Source of the DNA: Blasia pusilla
Taxonomy: Eukaryota; Marchantiophyta; Marchantiopsida; Blasiales
Direction of reading: 5' to 3'
Assembly: GCA_050084515.1 (NCBI GenBank)
Contig: CM114271.1
Coordinates: 34,534,001 to 34,598,000, forward strand
Length of the DNA stretch: 64,000 nt
Made by a program: the position numbers and the translations under genes. Under the pieces are notes generated by a model. It ran no database searches. It was not told the origin of the DNA and worked only from the letters and a program-made list of their open reading frames with translations. How positions within the stretch are numbered: the first letter of the stretch is position 1; every line of letters starts with the position of its first letter. Below, piece by piece: positions 46,272-57,199 of this stretch.

Positions 46272-46409
46272 CTTTTTAGGTTTGTCATAAGAATAAAATG
46301 GAAGTATAAGATTTCATTTGTTAGTTTTGTTTTCTAAAATCTTTTTAGGTTTGTCATAGTAATAACATGGAAGTATAAGATTTCATTCGTTAATTTTGTT
46401 TTCTAAAAA
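46272..46409. repeat. Tandem duplication, unit 69 bp
   Basis: CTTTTTAGGTTTGTCATA starts at 46272 and at 46341. Both copies continue with ATGGAAGTATAAGATTTCAT and end in TTTTGTTTTCTAAAA. Few differences separate them, so the event is recent. Confidence 0.92.
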
Positions 46410-47800
46410 AATTGTTAGGAGTGGAGTGGGTGTGGAGTGGATGGAAGAGAGATGGGAAAATTTGCGAAATATTCTACCATGCGCTTCGAAGGACTATATG
46501 GGGAGGGGGGGAGAAAACAAAGTCGTGCAACGAAAATATTTGCACACATATATTTCCATTTTGCAGATCCTCGTTATATTTCTTATTTTTTGTCAATAGG
46601 ATAGTTTTAAATTGATTTAAAATAATATTTGATCATTTTAAAAGTTAATTATCACCAACAAGATGATAAAAACCACCCCACATAAGGATATGAATTGAAT
46701 GAGGATGTTCAAATTGTGCCAAAATTAAGACGTAAATCCAAAAAGATATATTTTTGGCATAATTTATACCATTAAAAGATGATGGGGTTAGAGGAAACCC
46801 TCATAAGGGGTTGACACATGTCTTCTTTGGGTTCTTATGGTGTTAAATCATGACATTTATAGAGGAGACACAGAATAAATAAGAAAGGGAAATGAGGACC
46901 CTAAATCACGCATGCATAGCACGAGCACCAGCCAATAATAAATTCAAAGCCAACATTATAAAACTTTTCAAAGTGAAATACTTCATGATTGCTCCCTCAT
47001 TGACATAAACCTCTCAATAAGTTCTTGAGGGATCTAGGTATTTAGATGTGATTTACATGAACAAGAAGAACAAGAAGTCATTGCAAAACTTAAATGCTAA
47101 GGTGGCACTAACATGGACAAAGCACATTGTGCACGAAAGAACAAGAAGTCCATAAGTTGCTTGAATTGTGGCTAATCTTCTAACATAGCAATTGAATTTC
47201 TAGTGAAGCATTTGAATATTCCCAACAAAAATGTGAATCAATTTTGGATCTTCTAAATTTAACATGGCCAAAGTCGTCAGGGGTAGTCGAAAGTTAAGAG
47301 AATTGGTCAGCCGCGGTAAGATGGGGGGAGGGGCAAGTGTTATTCGGAATGACTAGGTGTAAGGGCACATAGGCGATGAATCCACTTGAAAGTGAAAGTC
47401 GCCAGCTCAATAGGCAGAATGCTTTCAAAACCAATTTGCTAGGCCTTGTTAACCCAAAGTATCTAAGCTTTAGTTGAGTTTTGGGTAGTACAATTATCAT
47501 ACACGCAACTAACTTATTTGGGTCAACGAGCTCTATTTAGTATCCGAAGAAACATTTCAAGCAACACAGAGCGGCCTCCTCGAACTTCCGCATGAAATTA
47601 TTATCATAATTATGTGACAATCAGTTTATTGTGGATTCATGCCATTGATATAGTTCATCTACGATATTAAAATGAAATAGTTTCCTTATTTACTAACACC
47701 TCTCTATTTTACTTGTCATATGGCAATACACTAAAACACACTTTCTTAACACTAGGGTTTAAGGAAAAAAATTGAATTCTTGATCCCTTAAGAGCACAGG
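46410..47800. other. Non-coding, AT-rich
   Basis: No gene or recognisable repeat protein was found between the 69-bp duplication and the decayed frame at 47.8 kb. Confidence 0.5.
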
Positions 47801-48650
47801 CTATGCACTAGTATGATTTATCGAAGGTGCATCATGGAGATGGCATTCATCTGGCCTGTATATGAAGTGGATTGGAGACCATGAACAAATATCTCTTGTA
47901 AGTGGCATGTGAGGATAAGCCACCATACACATAAAGTGAGATAGCTCAAGATGATGAGGTCCTAATGAGGACAATTGAAACTTTCTAGCCTTGTATATCA
48001 TTTCCACATTGAAACCATTAGATGTACCCCATGTAAAAGCATCTAGCATCATCAATATGCAACGATCCACCTGAAAGAATTGTTTCTACTCCTTTGGATC
48101 AAAGCTCCTCTTAAGTTCGTGCACCAAGGTTACAACCTGCTATTGATCATACCTGAAGTTATCTGCCAGATCGACTGATTTTCCATGGTCAAGAATTTGT
48201 AGAAACCTGAGGCTTGTGACACAATTCAGCTCTTTTGGACTGAATGAACTAATTCTAGATCTTTGTTTAGGAAAAAAGCCACTACAATATCCACTTGAAG
48301 GGCCCCCTAAGACACAAAGTCTATTAACTGATTCCGTGAGCATAATACTTTTCACTGGTGTCCATGTTATAAAGGCTGTCAAGTATTCCAGGTTTACTAT
48401 ACCGAAGACCTCATTGACCATGCCTCCAATAGCATTAAAGCTGTAAGCCCTAAATCCATCAATTGGCCATGCTTAGGAATGAACTCCAGAATCCAAAGAC
48501 ACCTCGATAGCATCTACAGTGGATTTGTCATAATTCCAGTAATTGGGGATGTTCACTCCATGCTAGCCTTCATGGATAGGCAGTGCCTTGATTGAAAAAC
48601 CTCTGAAGATTTTCCATTTTGTGGAGACAGTTGGTTCACTATGAGGACCA
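47801..48650 (-). pseudogene. Decayed unidentified coding sequence downstream of Gemin2
   Basis: On the minus strand a protein-like frame runs from about 48650 to 48140 with only two stops (near 48562 and 48473): KWKIFRGFSIKALPIHEG, YDKSTVDAIEVSLDSGVHS, VNEVFGIVNLEYLTAFI and LTESVNRLCVLGGPSSGYC. A second part (48090-47810) reads LDAFTWGTSNGFNVEMIYK. The low stop density for AT-rich DNA points to a former gene. I do not recognise the family. It could be a transposon relic or a duplicated host gene. Confidence 0.4.
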
Positions 48651-48668
48651 TCCAGAAAACAATTAATT

Positions 48669-51530
48669 TTAAAGATTTGCTTCAGCCTGTTTAAAATAGA
48701 GGCCGGCAACCGTGATTAAAACGTTCAACAAATATAGTTCCTCGGTATCTTGTAACTGCTTCAGTGCTCTAATGCCAGCACAATATCTCAGCATTGCACG
48801 AAAGGCAGCACTTGTTTCCGCATTGAGGGGTGTGTCCACCACTGCTGAAAGACCCAGTAGCCACAATGCTCGTTCTGCAGGCAAGCCGTCCACACTGTCT
48901 AACCAAGCAACATGGTACCTGAACAAAGCTGCTCTAGAAACTTCATCAAGGCGTAATAACAGACTCATCACTGGAAGGTGCTGAACTCTATCTACTCTGA
49001 ACACTTTGGTGAGAAGTTCCACCAGTGGTTCACTAATCTCATTATTGAGATCATCCTCAGAATCATCTAGCAAAATATTATTTCTTGAACTGTTGTAAAC
49101 CTCCAATCCAGTCATTGACTCCATGCAAGCTTCAGGTAGATCCAGGTATTCTAAATCCGGCATTCCAACCAATTGTAGGGAGGCTTCACTTGATTTTCCC
49201 AACTCAGCATCTGACACATAATCAGCTTCAGATTCCAGAAGCACAGTACATACTGGTGAGGTCCCACATGATGTCAACCTTGTACTAGTGAGATCCACTT
49301 CATGTTCCACAGGCTCAACATCACAGTCATGTGCTCCTGATATGCACTCAGTTTCTAGGTAATCGGCTTCAGATTCAGATGGGCATACAGGCTGCTCACA
49401 TGAACCTATCAACTCTACATGCTTGACTTCCTCTTCTTGTGTACTTGTCACTGATCCGAAACAGATTGTTTCCCAGGCTGCTCGATTTCGTATGGATGGT
49501 AAATGTTGTTCAGAAGGATCGAGTAGTAGATGAATTTTTGACAACTCCTGCACACCAAGAGGCTTCACATTACAGTTTGCAAGAGCAGATCTCTAATCTC
49601 CATGCAGGTCAATATAGATCAGCATAGCAGGGTGAGACAGGTAGAGAGTACATGGAAACAAATTAACAACTTCTCTATGCCAGCAACAAATATTTGCCAG
49701 CTAACATACCATCCTCAGCTGTGTGAAGTCTGTCAAGATGTTTTGTTCCCAGTCCTTTGATGGGAGCAAATCCGGAGGACAAGGTGCAATAGATGGAATT
49801 TCTGGCATGTATGATGTCTGTTCTGATGATAGCTTCTCTGCGTCAATTTCAGCTACCACCACCTTTGGACACCGAGCAGCTTCCCATCTGTAATGAAGTT
49901 CAACATTAACCACATCACACAGCAAGCATCACCTGTCATTGTCTGCTTCCACAACAGAGGAAAGGTACCTGAAGTTGAAAATTGTAAAAAAAATGTTACA
50001 CGCACTACCTTGCAGCCAACACAAACCCAGGATAACCATGAGACTTTACAACCATCTTTAGCATCAAATGCAGATTACCACATCTTTTCACCTAATTTGA
50101 AACAGCAATTCTGTGAAATAAGTTCTACTGAAGAAATGGGCAAAAAGGTGTGACGCTATCATACATGACACGTCGAAGATATTCCCATCCATCTTGAGGT
50201 GGCCCAGATTCAAAATCAGGTTCTCCTTCCACAGCAAAAGCTTGAGGCTGAAAACTCTCTTTCTCTTCCTCACTTTCTTCATCATAATTTCTGTATTTTG
50301 AAGACCCTTTTTTACGACCATGACTCTTTCCACCATGATAGTCAACGACTTTCTGGGAGTTGGGATTAGATACATCATAATCTCCATAGATATTGTCATT
50401 GATGATGTCACCAAGAGCTTGATCTGCGACCACAGTACATCATCAATGGTTATCTCTAATGGAACAGTTACAAAATTTTAACATCCAAAAACTTAGTAAC
50501 CTCCAATTCCAGAAATTCTCATGTAATTTGAACCCATGGTGACCTTCCGTGAAATATCAAAGACTCCTCATTTATAACAGGGTCCAACTATTCTGCTGCT
50601 GTCAGTTCATCCGTCACAAGGGAGCACTGCTATCATCACCCTTGACTTAAGGCTGTTTGCTTGGAAGGATATTTTACCATTGGCTGGTCATGACCATCTT
50701 CAGAGGGAAAGTGTACAGAATGGCAGAGAACAATTAGTCATCAGCGTGAAGCAGTTCACAGCATCTGCTAAAAGTCCCATTCTACTAGGACAAAGGGTAC
50801 TTATGTGTCCCAATCAAGTATGTTACCAGTAGATATTGAGCTTATTCTTGAAGTATCCTGTTCACTTTAAGGGGACCTAAATGACGTCTTTTGGTCTCAA
50901 TTCCAGAGTTTGCCTATTATATACCAATTTAGCACTCCTTTACTGGTGTTAAAATTCTCATTTGAAAATAACACTTCTCTTAAGTCCTAAAATTATTAAA
51001 TAGGCTGTCTAGGCTGGCATTCAAATTTTCTGGTCACTCTTACATGTCTTACCAGTGCTTAAATAGGTCAAGCCCACTCGAAATAAGTCATTATAAAGTG
51101 ATTGTGATCCCTTACCTGTTGCATTTAGGGAGCTTGCAAACAATGCATCACGCTTCGCCTTACTCCTCTGCTTTCTTTCACTATTCTTAATTCTCCTTCT
51201 TGAAAAACTAGTGTCAGTCAAAGCCTGCATTTCATTGAGCTCCTCCACAAGTTCTGGCCTCATAGCAGCGAGGACCTGACTCCACTGCTCCTCTAAATTA
51301 TCGCACTCCTCCCATATCGACAGTAGCTCTTCTCTACCGTAGCGCAGAATCCTGTATTCCACCTCACCTTGAATGAATTCAAGATTGTCTCTATCTGCCT
51401 CCACATCCATATGAGAAAGTTTGAAGGCAGATTGATTAAGACCCTCGACTTCAGTGACTGCACTTTCACCAACCAGGGAGGTTGTTACGACATGAACTTC
51501 CTCGATTTCTCTCAGGCTCAACACACCTCC
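48669..51530 (-). CDS. GEMIN2: Gemin2/SIP1, SMN-complex component (first exon not found)
   Basis: Exons 51530-51116, 50423-50165, 49887-49710 and 49547-48669 join in phase, giving about 575 residues from the first visible codon. Gemin2 landmarks are clear: QAFAVEGEPDFESGPP and WEYLRRV in exon 2, WEAARCPKVVVAEID at the start of exon 3, and LLLRLDEVSRAALFRYHVAW, RALWLLGLSAVVDTPLNAE and YLLNVLITVAGLYF in the last exon. In eukaryotes Gemin2 holds the Sm-protein ring during assembly of spliceosomal snRNPs. The N-terminal exon (AMRPELVEELNEMQAL and a basic part) fits longer plant forms. An acidic insert in the last exon repeats ESEADYLETE/ESEADYVSDAE. The 5' exon with the true ATG is probably upstream of an acceptor near 51530 and was not identified. 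Confidence 0.92.
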
Positions 51531-51539
51531 TACAGATGT

Positions 51540-52380
51540 GTTGAGTAACCAAGCACACTAGATTAGCAAACAAAGATTAGAGGTTCGACGCCATCGGAAT
51601 AAAGTACAGGCTGGTCTCAAATCATGGGCAACAAATCCAGATAGAATGGCGTATCGACGACCCCTTCAAAAGGACCGCGCAGTTACTATTCTTGTGCGTA
51701 ACTCATGCAACGTACCCGCTGTTGTCGATGGCCTTGGTGGCATACTCTATTTGGTAAACGCGTCCATCAGGAGAAAATGTAGTGACCGACAAATAATGAA
51801 ACAGCCCGATAAATTAGGCAAGAAATTTGCCCGTAAGCAAAGTCGAGTGCGTGGCGAATCTCACCCCCACGCGCAGCTCGATCTGCTATGAAACTGAAAG
51901 CACATCCGCCAGAGCCGATTGGCCAACGCCCGTCAGAATTCGACCGCGTCCAAAATCTCCACAAATCCGGGCCGCCACACTCTCGCGTTCAGACTTCGAC
52001 AAATTGCCTCCGCGTCAGGCGTCACTTTCTGGCCCTTTCAATTCAAGCGATTCTCATGATTTCGCGGTGCGCACAATCGGAACGCATCCGGTTTGAAGAA
52101 AACCTGCGAGGTCCATCACTAGCGCCCAGGCCGTAATTCCTTCACCACGAATAGGCGCTAACTAGGGCTTCTGATTCAAAATGCTGGGCGGATGTGGTCT
52201 TACGGGGGATTCCCGAGTCACCTTCCTTGACCAAATGGAGCCGCCATTCAAACGAGAGCGAAGGAATCCGATTACTATTTACCGTCCGTTTTGTGGATAT
52301 GGATGTAGACCGTCTTACGCACGGAATCAAATATGATCCATGATTAAAAAAGCAAACAAAATATATGCACCCTATCCACA
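51540..52380. promoter_or_regulatory. Upstream region of Gemin2
   Basis: A GC-richer island (51.6-52.3 kb) adjoins the Gemin2 5' end and probably contains its promoter and a missing first exon. Short frames show no domain. Confidence 0.4.
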
Positions 52381-52384
52381 AGGT

Positions 52385-52470
52385 AGGGTATAGAAGTATA
52401 GGGTGGAGATATGAATATAGAAGAAGAAGAAATATAGAAGGTGGTGGAGATATGGATATAGAAGGTGTTG
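52385..52470. repeat. Short imperfect direct repeats (GGTGGAGATATGRATATAGAAG)
   Basis: GGTGGAGATATG followed by AATATAGAAG or GATATAGAAG occurs twice within 60 bases, with a related AAATATAGAAGGTG between. The minus-strand frame over it is low complexity. Confidence 0.75.
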
Positions 52471-52970
52471 AATATAATAATATGATTAGTAAGATGACCA
52501 TGTCATGGGAAATAAAAAAGTGTGTGAAAAATTTTTGCTAATGTATAATATGTGAAAAGAAAGATTAATGATGTTGCATGCAAATTTTTAAAAAAATAAA
52601 ATATTTTCTTGTTGTCAACCACCATCTAATAGTTAATTTTGATTAATGATATCATTTTCCTTTTCCATTCAAATTTATTTTCTTTTCCCAAAATATCACA
52701 TTTGAATTATTGTTTTTTTTTAAATAATCATATTATTCAATTCAAATTTTTAATATAAAATTTATTTTCTAAGATCTTAGAAGAGTAATCATATTTCATT
52801 CTTCCAAGTAATTATGCTTTAAATTTTATTTAAAGCTCCTCCATTCATATTTAAATGAAATTCACTCCTTCTTCATTAAAATTTATTATCCTTTTCCATC
52901 AAATATGAATTAAGGCACAAATCATAAAATTTTGGTTATTTATCATTATTATTATTATTTAATAATATTT
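52471..52970. other. Non-coding, very AT-rich
   Basis: No feature was found except short A/T runs and an (ATT)n stretch at about 52942-52960. Confidence 0.6.
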
Positions 52971-52974
52971 ATAA

Positions 52975-53515
52975 TTACCCATTATAATATTAATAAATGA
53001 TTAATAAAAAATTCTATTCCCTTTTTGTAATCCATATCTATTACTAACCACCTATCTATTACTACCCATCTAAGCTAATGTGGTTAACCTACAAAATTGC
53101 CTATTTTGTTGTATCCTCTCGTTATATTATCGTTTTATGCATATTGGATAGATAATCATCCATTATAATATTAAAAAAGTTATTAATTGATTAATAAAAC
53201 ATTTCTATTCCATTTTTTAATCCCTATCTATTACTACCCATCTAATCTTATGCGATCAACCTACAAAATTTCCTATTTTGTTATATCTTCTCAATATCTT
53301 GCCGTATTATGCATATTGGGTCATCAATTATTTGATAGATAATCACCCATTATAATACTAAAAAATTCTTAATTGATTAAAAATTCTATGCCATTTTTCT
53401 AATCCCTATCTATTACTAACCACCTATTTATTACTACTCGTCTAATCTAATGTGGTTAACCAACAAATTTGCCTATTTTGTGGTATCTTCTCTTTATCTT
53501 ATCAACGGAAGTGAA
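52975..53515. repeat. Satellite-like tandem array, three units of about 181-187 bp
   Basis: Each unit has CCATTATAATA, AATTGATTAATAAAA or a close form, then TCTATTCC or TCTATGCC, CTATCTATTACTA, CATCTAA or CGTCTAA, GGTTAACC or a variant, CAAAATTGCCTATTTTGT, and a T-rich end. Unit starts are near 52979, 53160 and 53347. The unit length is in the range of plant centromeric or subtelomeric satellites, but three copies only show a local array. It lies directly beside the 3' end of the gypsy element. Confidence 0.85.
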
Positions 53516-53589
53516 TAAATCAGTCGTGCGATGTAGGGACTACAAATAATGGATAATTTTGATAATTTAAAAATGAATTTGAATAACCC

Positions 53590-53781
53590 TTTTGCCTTGA
53601 GTAACATACGATTTTATTGGCTAGAAAGGTGTCGTGCGCATACATATTGCTATACAACATACATCGATGGTCACATCTTCACCACACAACACCAATCTTC
53701 CCCACACACGGGTCGATCCACACATATACAAAAATCAACTCATACATATACATGGAAATCACACAACCACCCCCCTAGTTG
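53590..53781 (-). repeat. Purine-rich tract and 3' LTR remnant of copy B
   Basis: On the minus strand AACTAGGGGGG (53771-53780) matches the purine tract of copy A. Downstream of it, 53665-53630 carries the family LTR signature (GATGTATGTTGT, then ATGCGCACGAC). Similarity to copy A then fades into AT-rich DNA near 53.6 kb, so the LTR is truncated or strongly diverged. Confidence 0.65.
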
Positions 53782-53843
53782 GCAGTTGGATCCCCCCAAC
53801 TCCAGATAGAAAATATCACATCTCTCTAACATGACCTACTACC

Positions 53844-54470
53844 CTATACACATCTCGGACACATCCATCGTTCCGTGGGAACCACATCAAGAGGGGAGAT
53901 CAGACATGACATATGCCATCCTCGAGAACAACCATCACATACCAACATGCTGGTTGCACCCCTCGCGGATCCACACAACATACATCTCAAGTCTGCAGGT
54001 ACCACTGCCAAGCTCGGATCCACCATCCCATCTACGTTCGGAAGATGACATGGCGCACAATTGCGCACATGATCCTTCCAAACCATACCATCTCGTCCCT
54101 CCAACATGAGGACTCCGCTCGGAAATACCTCGCGCACACGTAGGATTGTGCGCCCTACAGTGACATCTAGCGTCGTGGGTGCCGCCTGTTGTAAATACAC
54201 GTAATCTCCATGATGAAACCTCCTAATCCTTGGACGATAACCTCCTCCACGAATGGTCGCGTACCTCAATGTATCTCTATGCTGGGCAATAGCTAAGTTC
54301 TCAAAGGCCATAGGCATAACTCTACGAAAAACTTCTGCCCTCTGAGAACATGCTTGTACCCACACATCTGAATCATCAAGATCTAACACCTCCGCCATGT
54401 CATGTCGAATCGCTGTAGATAAATCTGGCTCTCTCCCAAAGAGCAAAAAGTACGGTGAAAATGATGCCAA
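53844..54470 (-). pseudogene. Integrase C-terminal region and intact C4HC3 PHD finger
   Basis: A 208-codon open frame starts in the late integrase core (SPYFLLFGREPDL), continues through a conserved helical part (DVWVQACSQRAEVFRRVMPM) and a beta-rich tail (YVYLQQAAPTTLDV, FPSGVLMLEGRDGM), and ends with the PHD finger at about 53850-53990. All eight zinc ligands are in frame: CMLC, CDGC, H and C in GWHMSC, and CPRC, followed by Val and TAG. The same stop position after the finger is found in copy A. In the family this would tether the integration complex to chromatin, perhaps by binding a histone tail. That role is inferred. Confidence 0.9.
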
Positions 54471-55140
54471 GGATGCCTGCCGACTAAACGATTACCCCTT
54501 GCCAACCATGGACACTGTAGATCCCACTCCCTCAACTGTCCCCGCTGCAAGCGATACTTGCGCAATCCTCTTTGCACCGTCTGTACCACTCTCTCCGCCA
54601 ACCCATACGCCTCATGATGATCTCTGGACGTGGTGCAGTGATCTATCGCGCCTCATCACACAAGGCCTGAAACTCTCCCCTGAACTCGGTACCCTGGTCA
54701 GTCAATACCTCCGCCGGTGCACCAAAGTGACTAAGCACACGATCTAGGAACGCATAAGCTGTTCCTTCGCTCGCCTTGTCTGGTAGTGCCACCAACTCTA
54801 TCCACTTGGAGCAATGCTCCACCATGACCAACACGTACCTATGATGACATCCCGTCAATGGCAAAAGTCCCGCAAAGTCTAAACTCCACCAATAACCTAA
54901 ACCCATAATCGGCAAAGGATGTAACTGAGTGGGAGCATTGAAGGATGCTCGCACTCTGTCACATACCATACATCTGGCCACAAATTGCTGTACCCTAGTA
55001 TGCATGCCGCGCCACCGATATTGAACCTGGAGTAAGTTGTAGGTACGCTTTACTCCAAAATGTCCCAACTCCTCATGGGCATGTCGCACTACACGTGCTC
55101 GCTGGGAAGGATGAGGTACCACTCGTATCCTACCATCTCC
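54471..55140 (-). pseudogene. Integrase zinc domain and catalytic core (frameshifted)
   Basis: The frame 55122-54643 holds the HHCC domain (HAHEELGHFGVKRTYNLL and CMVC) and the first two catalytic aspartates, in WSLDFAGLLP and LTDQGTEF. After 54643 the frame shifts; the glutamate region appears in AERVVQTVQRGLRKY (54601 down). Another frameshift lies before 54470. Spacing of the motifs is normal for gypsy integrases. Confidence 0.88.
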
Positions 55141-56050
55141 CTATACCCGCAAAATGTGAGTCCCCTCCCACTTGAACCTCTTGGCTCTTTGTAGGATCCG
55201 ATCCCGCTCCCTAGCACTCACTGCACTCGCAATGACACCAGTGCGCAAGAACTCCACAACCTCCACGTCGTCATGGATATCACGACCATCTGTCGCCTCC
55301 TCACTAACCTCCAGATCCAAAGACTCATCATCCAACCCCACCACTGGAGTCATCACTTGTGGCTGACCTGCCATAGTCAACCAACAAAGATAGGCAGATG
55401 CATGCCAACCGGGCACCATCTCCTCATCACTCTCTCCGTGCCATCGAGCTCCTGTGTCGTCTCTCTGCCTCGGACATGGGTTACGACTCAACCCATCCGC
55501 ATCCAAGTTCAGCCGACCTGGCCTATGAACCACCTCAAACTCATACTCCTATAGTAATAGAGCCCACCTGGCAAGCTTTCCTGTAAGCTTGTCGGACTCC
55601 ATCAACCACCTCAACGGCTGATGATCAGTGATAAGTGTGAAAGGGTTGCCGAATAAATAGCACCTGAAATGTGCCACAGCCCACAGTGCAGCCAAGCACT
55701 CTCCCTCGTAGGAGCTGTACTTTGCCTCTACAATGTTGTTCGATTGGCTCGCGTAAGCCACAACAAACTCCTTCTCCTTGTCATCCCTGTGAGTAGCACT
55801 GCTCCTAGACCCAACATGCTCCAATCCATATGTAGTTGGAATGTGCGACCCCTAACCGGTCTCTGTAAAATGGGTGAGGATGTCAACCTGTCCTTGAGCT
55901 CCTGAAATGCTTGCTCCTGATCATCTCCCCACAACCAAACCAGATCAAGTCTCGTCAACAAGGTCAAAGACTTTGTGATCGCACTAAAACCCTTGACATA
56001 CCGTCGATAGAAGTTCGCCAGTCGAAGAAATGCTCGGACTCGACTCACAT
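55141..56050 (-). pseudogene. RNase H and linker (frameshifted)
   Basis: The frame from 56048 reads RVRAFLRLANFYRRYVKGFS (connection) and HMDWSMLGLGAVL (first acidic site). After a shift near 55790 it continues with EGECLAALWAVAHFRCYLF, TDHQPL and, past a TAG near 55547, VVHRPGRLNLDADGLSRNPC. The linker 55500-55141 has DLEVSEEATDGRDIHDD and a basic RDRILQRAK. Copy A matches throughout. Confidence 0.85.
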
Positions 56051-56101
56051 CTGTAGGGCGTGGAATCTGCGCAATAGCCTCTACCTTCGTCTGCTGAACG
56101 C

Positions 56102-56960
56102 CTAACCCACTCGGGTATATGGTGTGTGTCCCAAGTACTCAATATGCTCCTGAAAGAATCTGCACTTGCCTGGATGTAACTTCAGTCCATGTAACTGCAA
56201 TCGCCGAAACACCTCCTCCAAGTGTCGCTCATGCTCCTCAACCGTGGAATTGAAGATAAGAATATCATCTATGTAACATCGTACAAAATCCAAGCTAGCG
56301 AGAATCCTATCCATCACTCTCTAAAACTCTGCGGGCGCATTCTTCAACCCAAATGGTAAGAACCGCCACTGATACAAGCAATCTCTCTCAAACCGATCTA
56401 TCCCCCAGAATGTTGTCTTCTGCCTGTCCTCCAACCTGATAGGAAGCTGATGATAGCCAACACGAAGATCTAAAGTACTAAAGATCTTTGCATGCCCTAC
56501 CGCATCAAAGATCTCCTCAAGAGTAGGCATGGCGTACCGATCTGACCTCGTCTGTCGGTTGATAGGACGGTAATCTCCACACATCCGCCTATCCGTCCAA
56601 TTGCCATACATATCCTTCTTTGCCGGAATGATTGTGGCAGATGCATACTCCCCATGTGATAACTCCACAAGTCCTTCCTCCAAAAAGTCGTGACTCCTGC
56701 TCGGAATCAAGGCTCGCTCCATATCAGAATACCAGTAGGATCAACGAAAGATCGGTGTATCACTAGCCAACTCAATCCGTATCCCGGGACCCTTCAGCGC
56801 ACCCAAGTCTCTCATACTGAAGGAAAAACAAATTACATGCCCTCTCAGAATCCTATGAACTCTTCGTCGCTCTCCTCCTATCAACTTGAGACCTATCACA
56901 GGCTCCCAAGTCTCCATCGTGACCTCAATTGGAGAGGACGCAACCTCCGGCTTTGGTTGC
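56102..56960 (-). pseudogene. Reverse transcriptase with pre-RT segment (frameshift, stops)
   Basis: The pre-RT part reads MRDLGALKGPGIRIEL and TPIFR (56830-56740). After a TGA and shift the RT palm continues with SDMERALIPSR, RMCGDYRPIN, FSTLDLRVGYHQL, and FLPFGLKNAPAEF. A TAG at about 56321 follows. The active site YIDDILIF is at about 56275-56250 and the thumb HERHLEEVFRRLQLHG comes after. This is a standard Ty3/gypsy RT with the YxDD box. It would make the DNA copy of the element RNA. Confidence 0.92.
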
Positions 56961-57199
56961 TATGTAGCAACCCTAGCCACCTCCGCAACAGCCATTCCAC
57001 TCTGACCTCCTACACTATGCTCCACATCCGAAAAATGAACATGTGCTACTCTAGCCGCCTTCGCACTCTCTACTCGAACGACGTCCCGGGAAGTCCATGG
57101 GTGCCTATCTCTCCTCGTCTCGCCCCCAGCCAATGCTTGTACAAACCCTGTAGGCAATGGTCCAACTCGTGGACGTGACGGCATGGATGACACTCGCAT

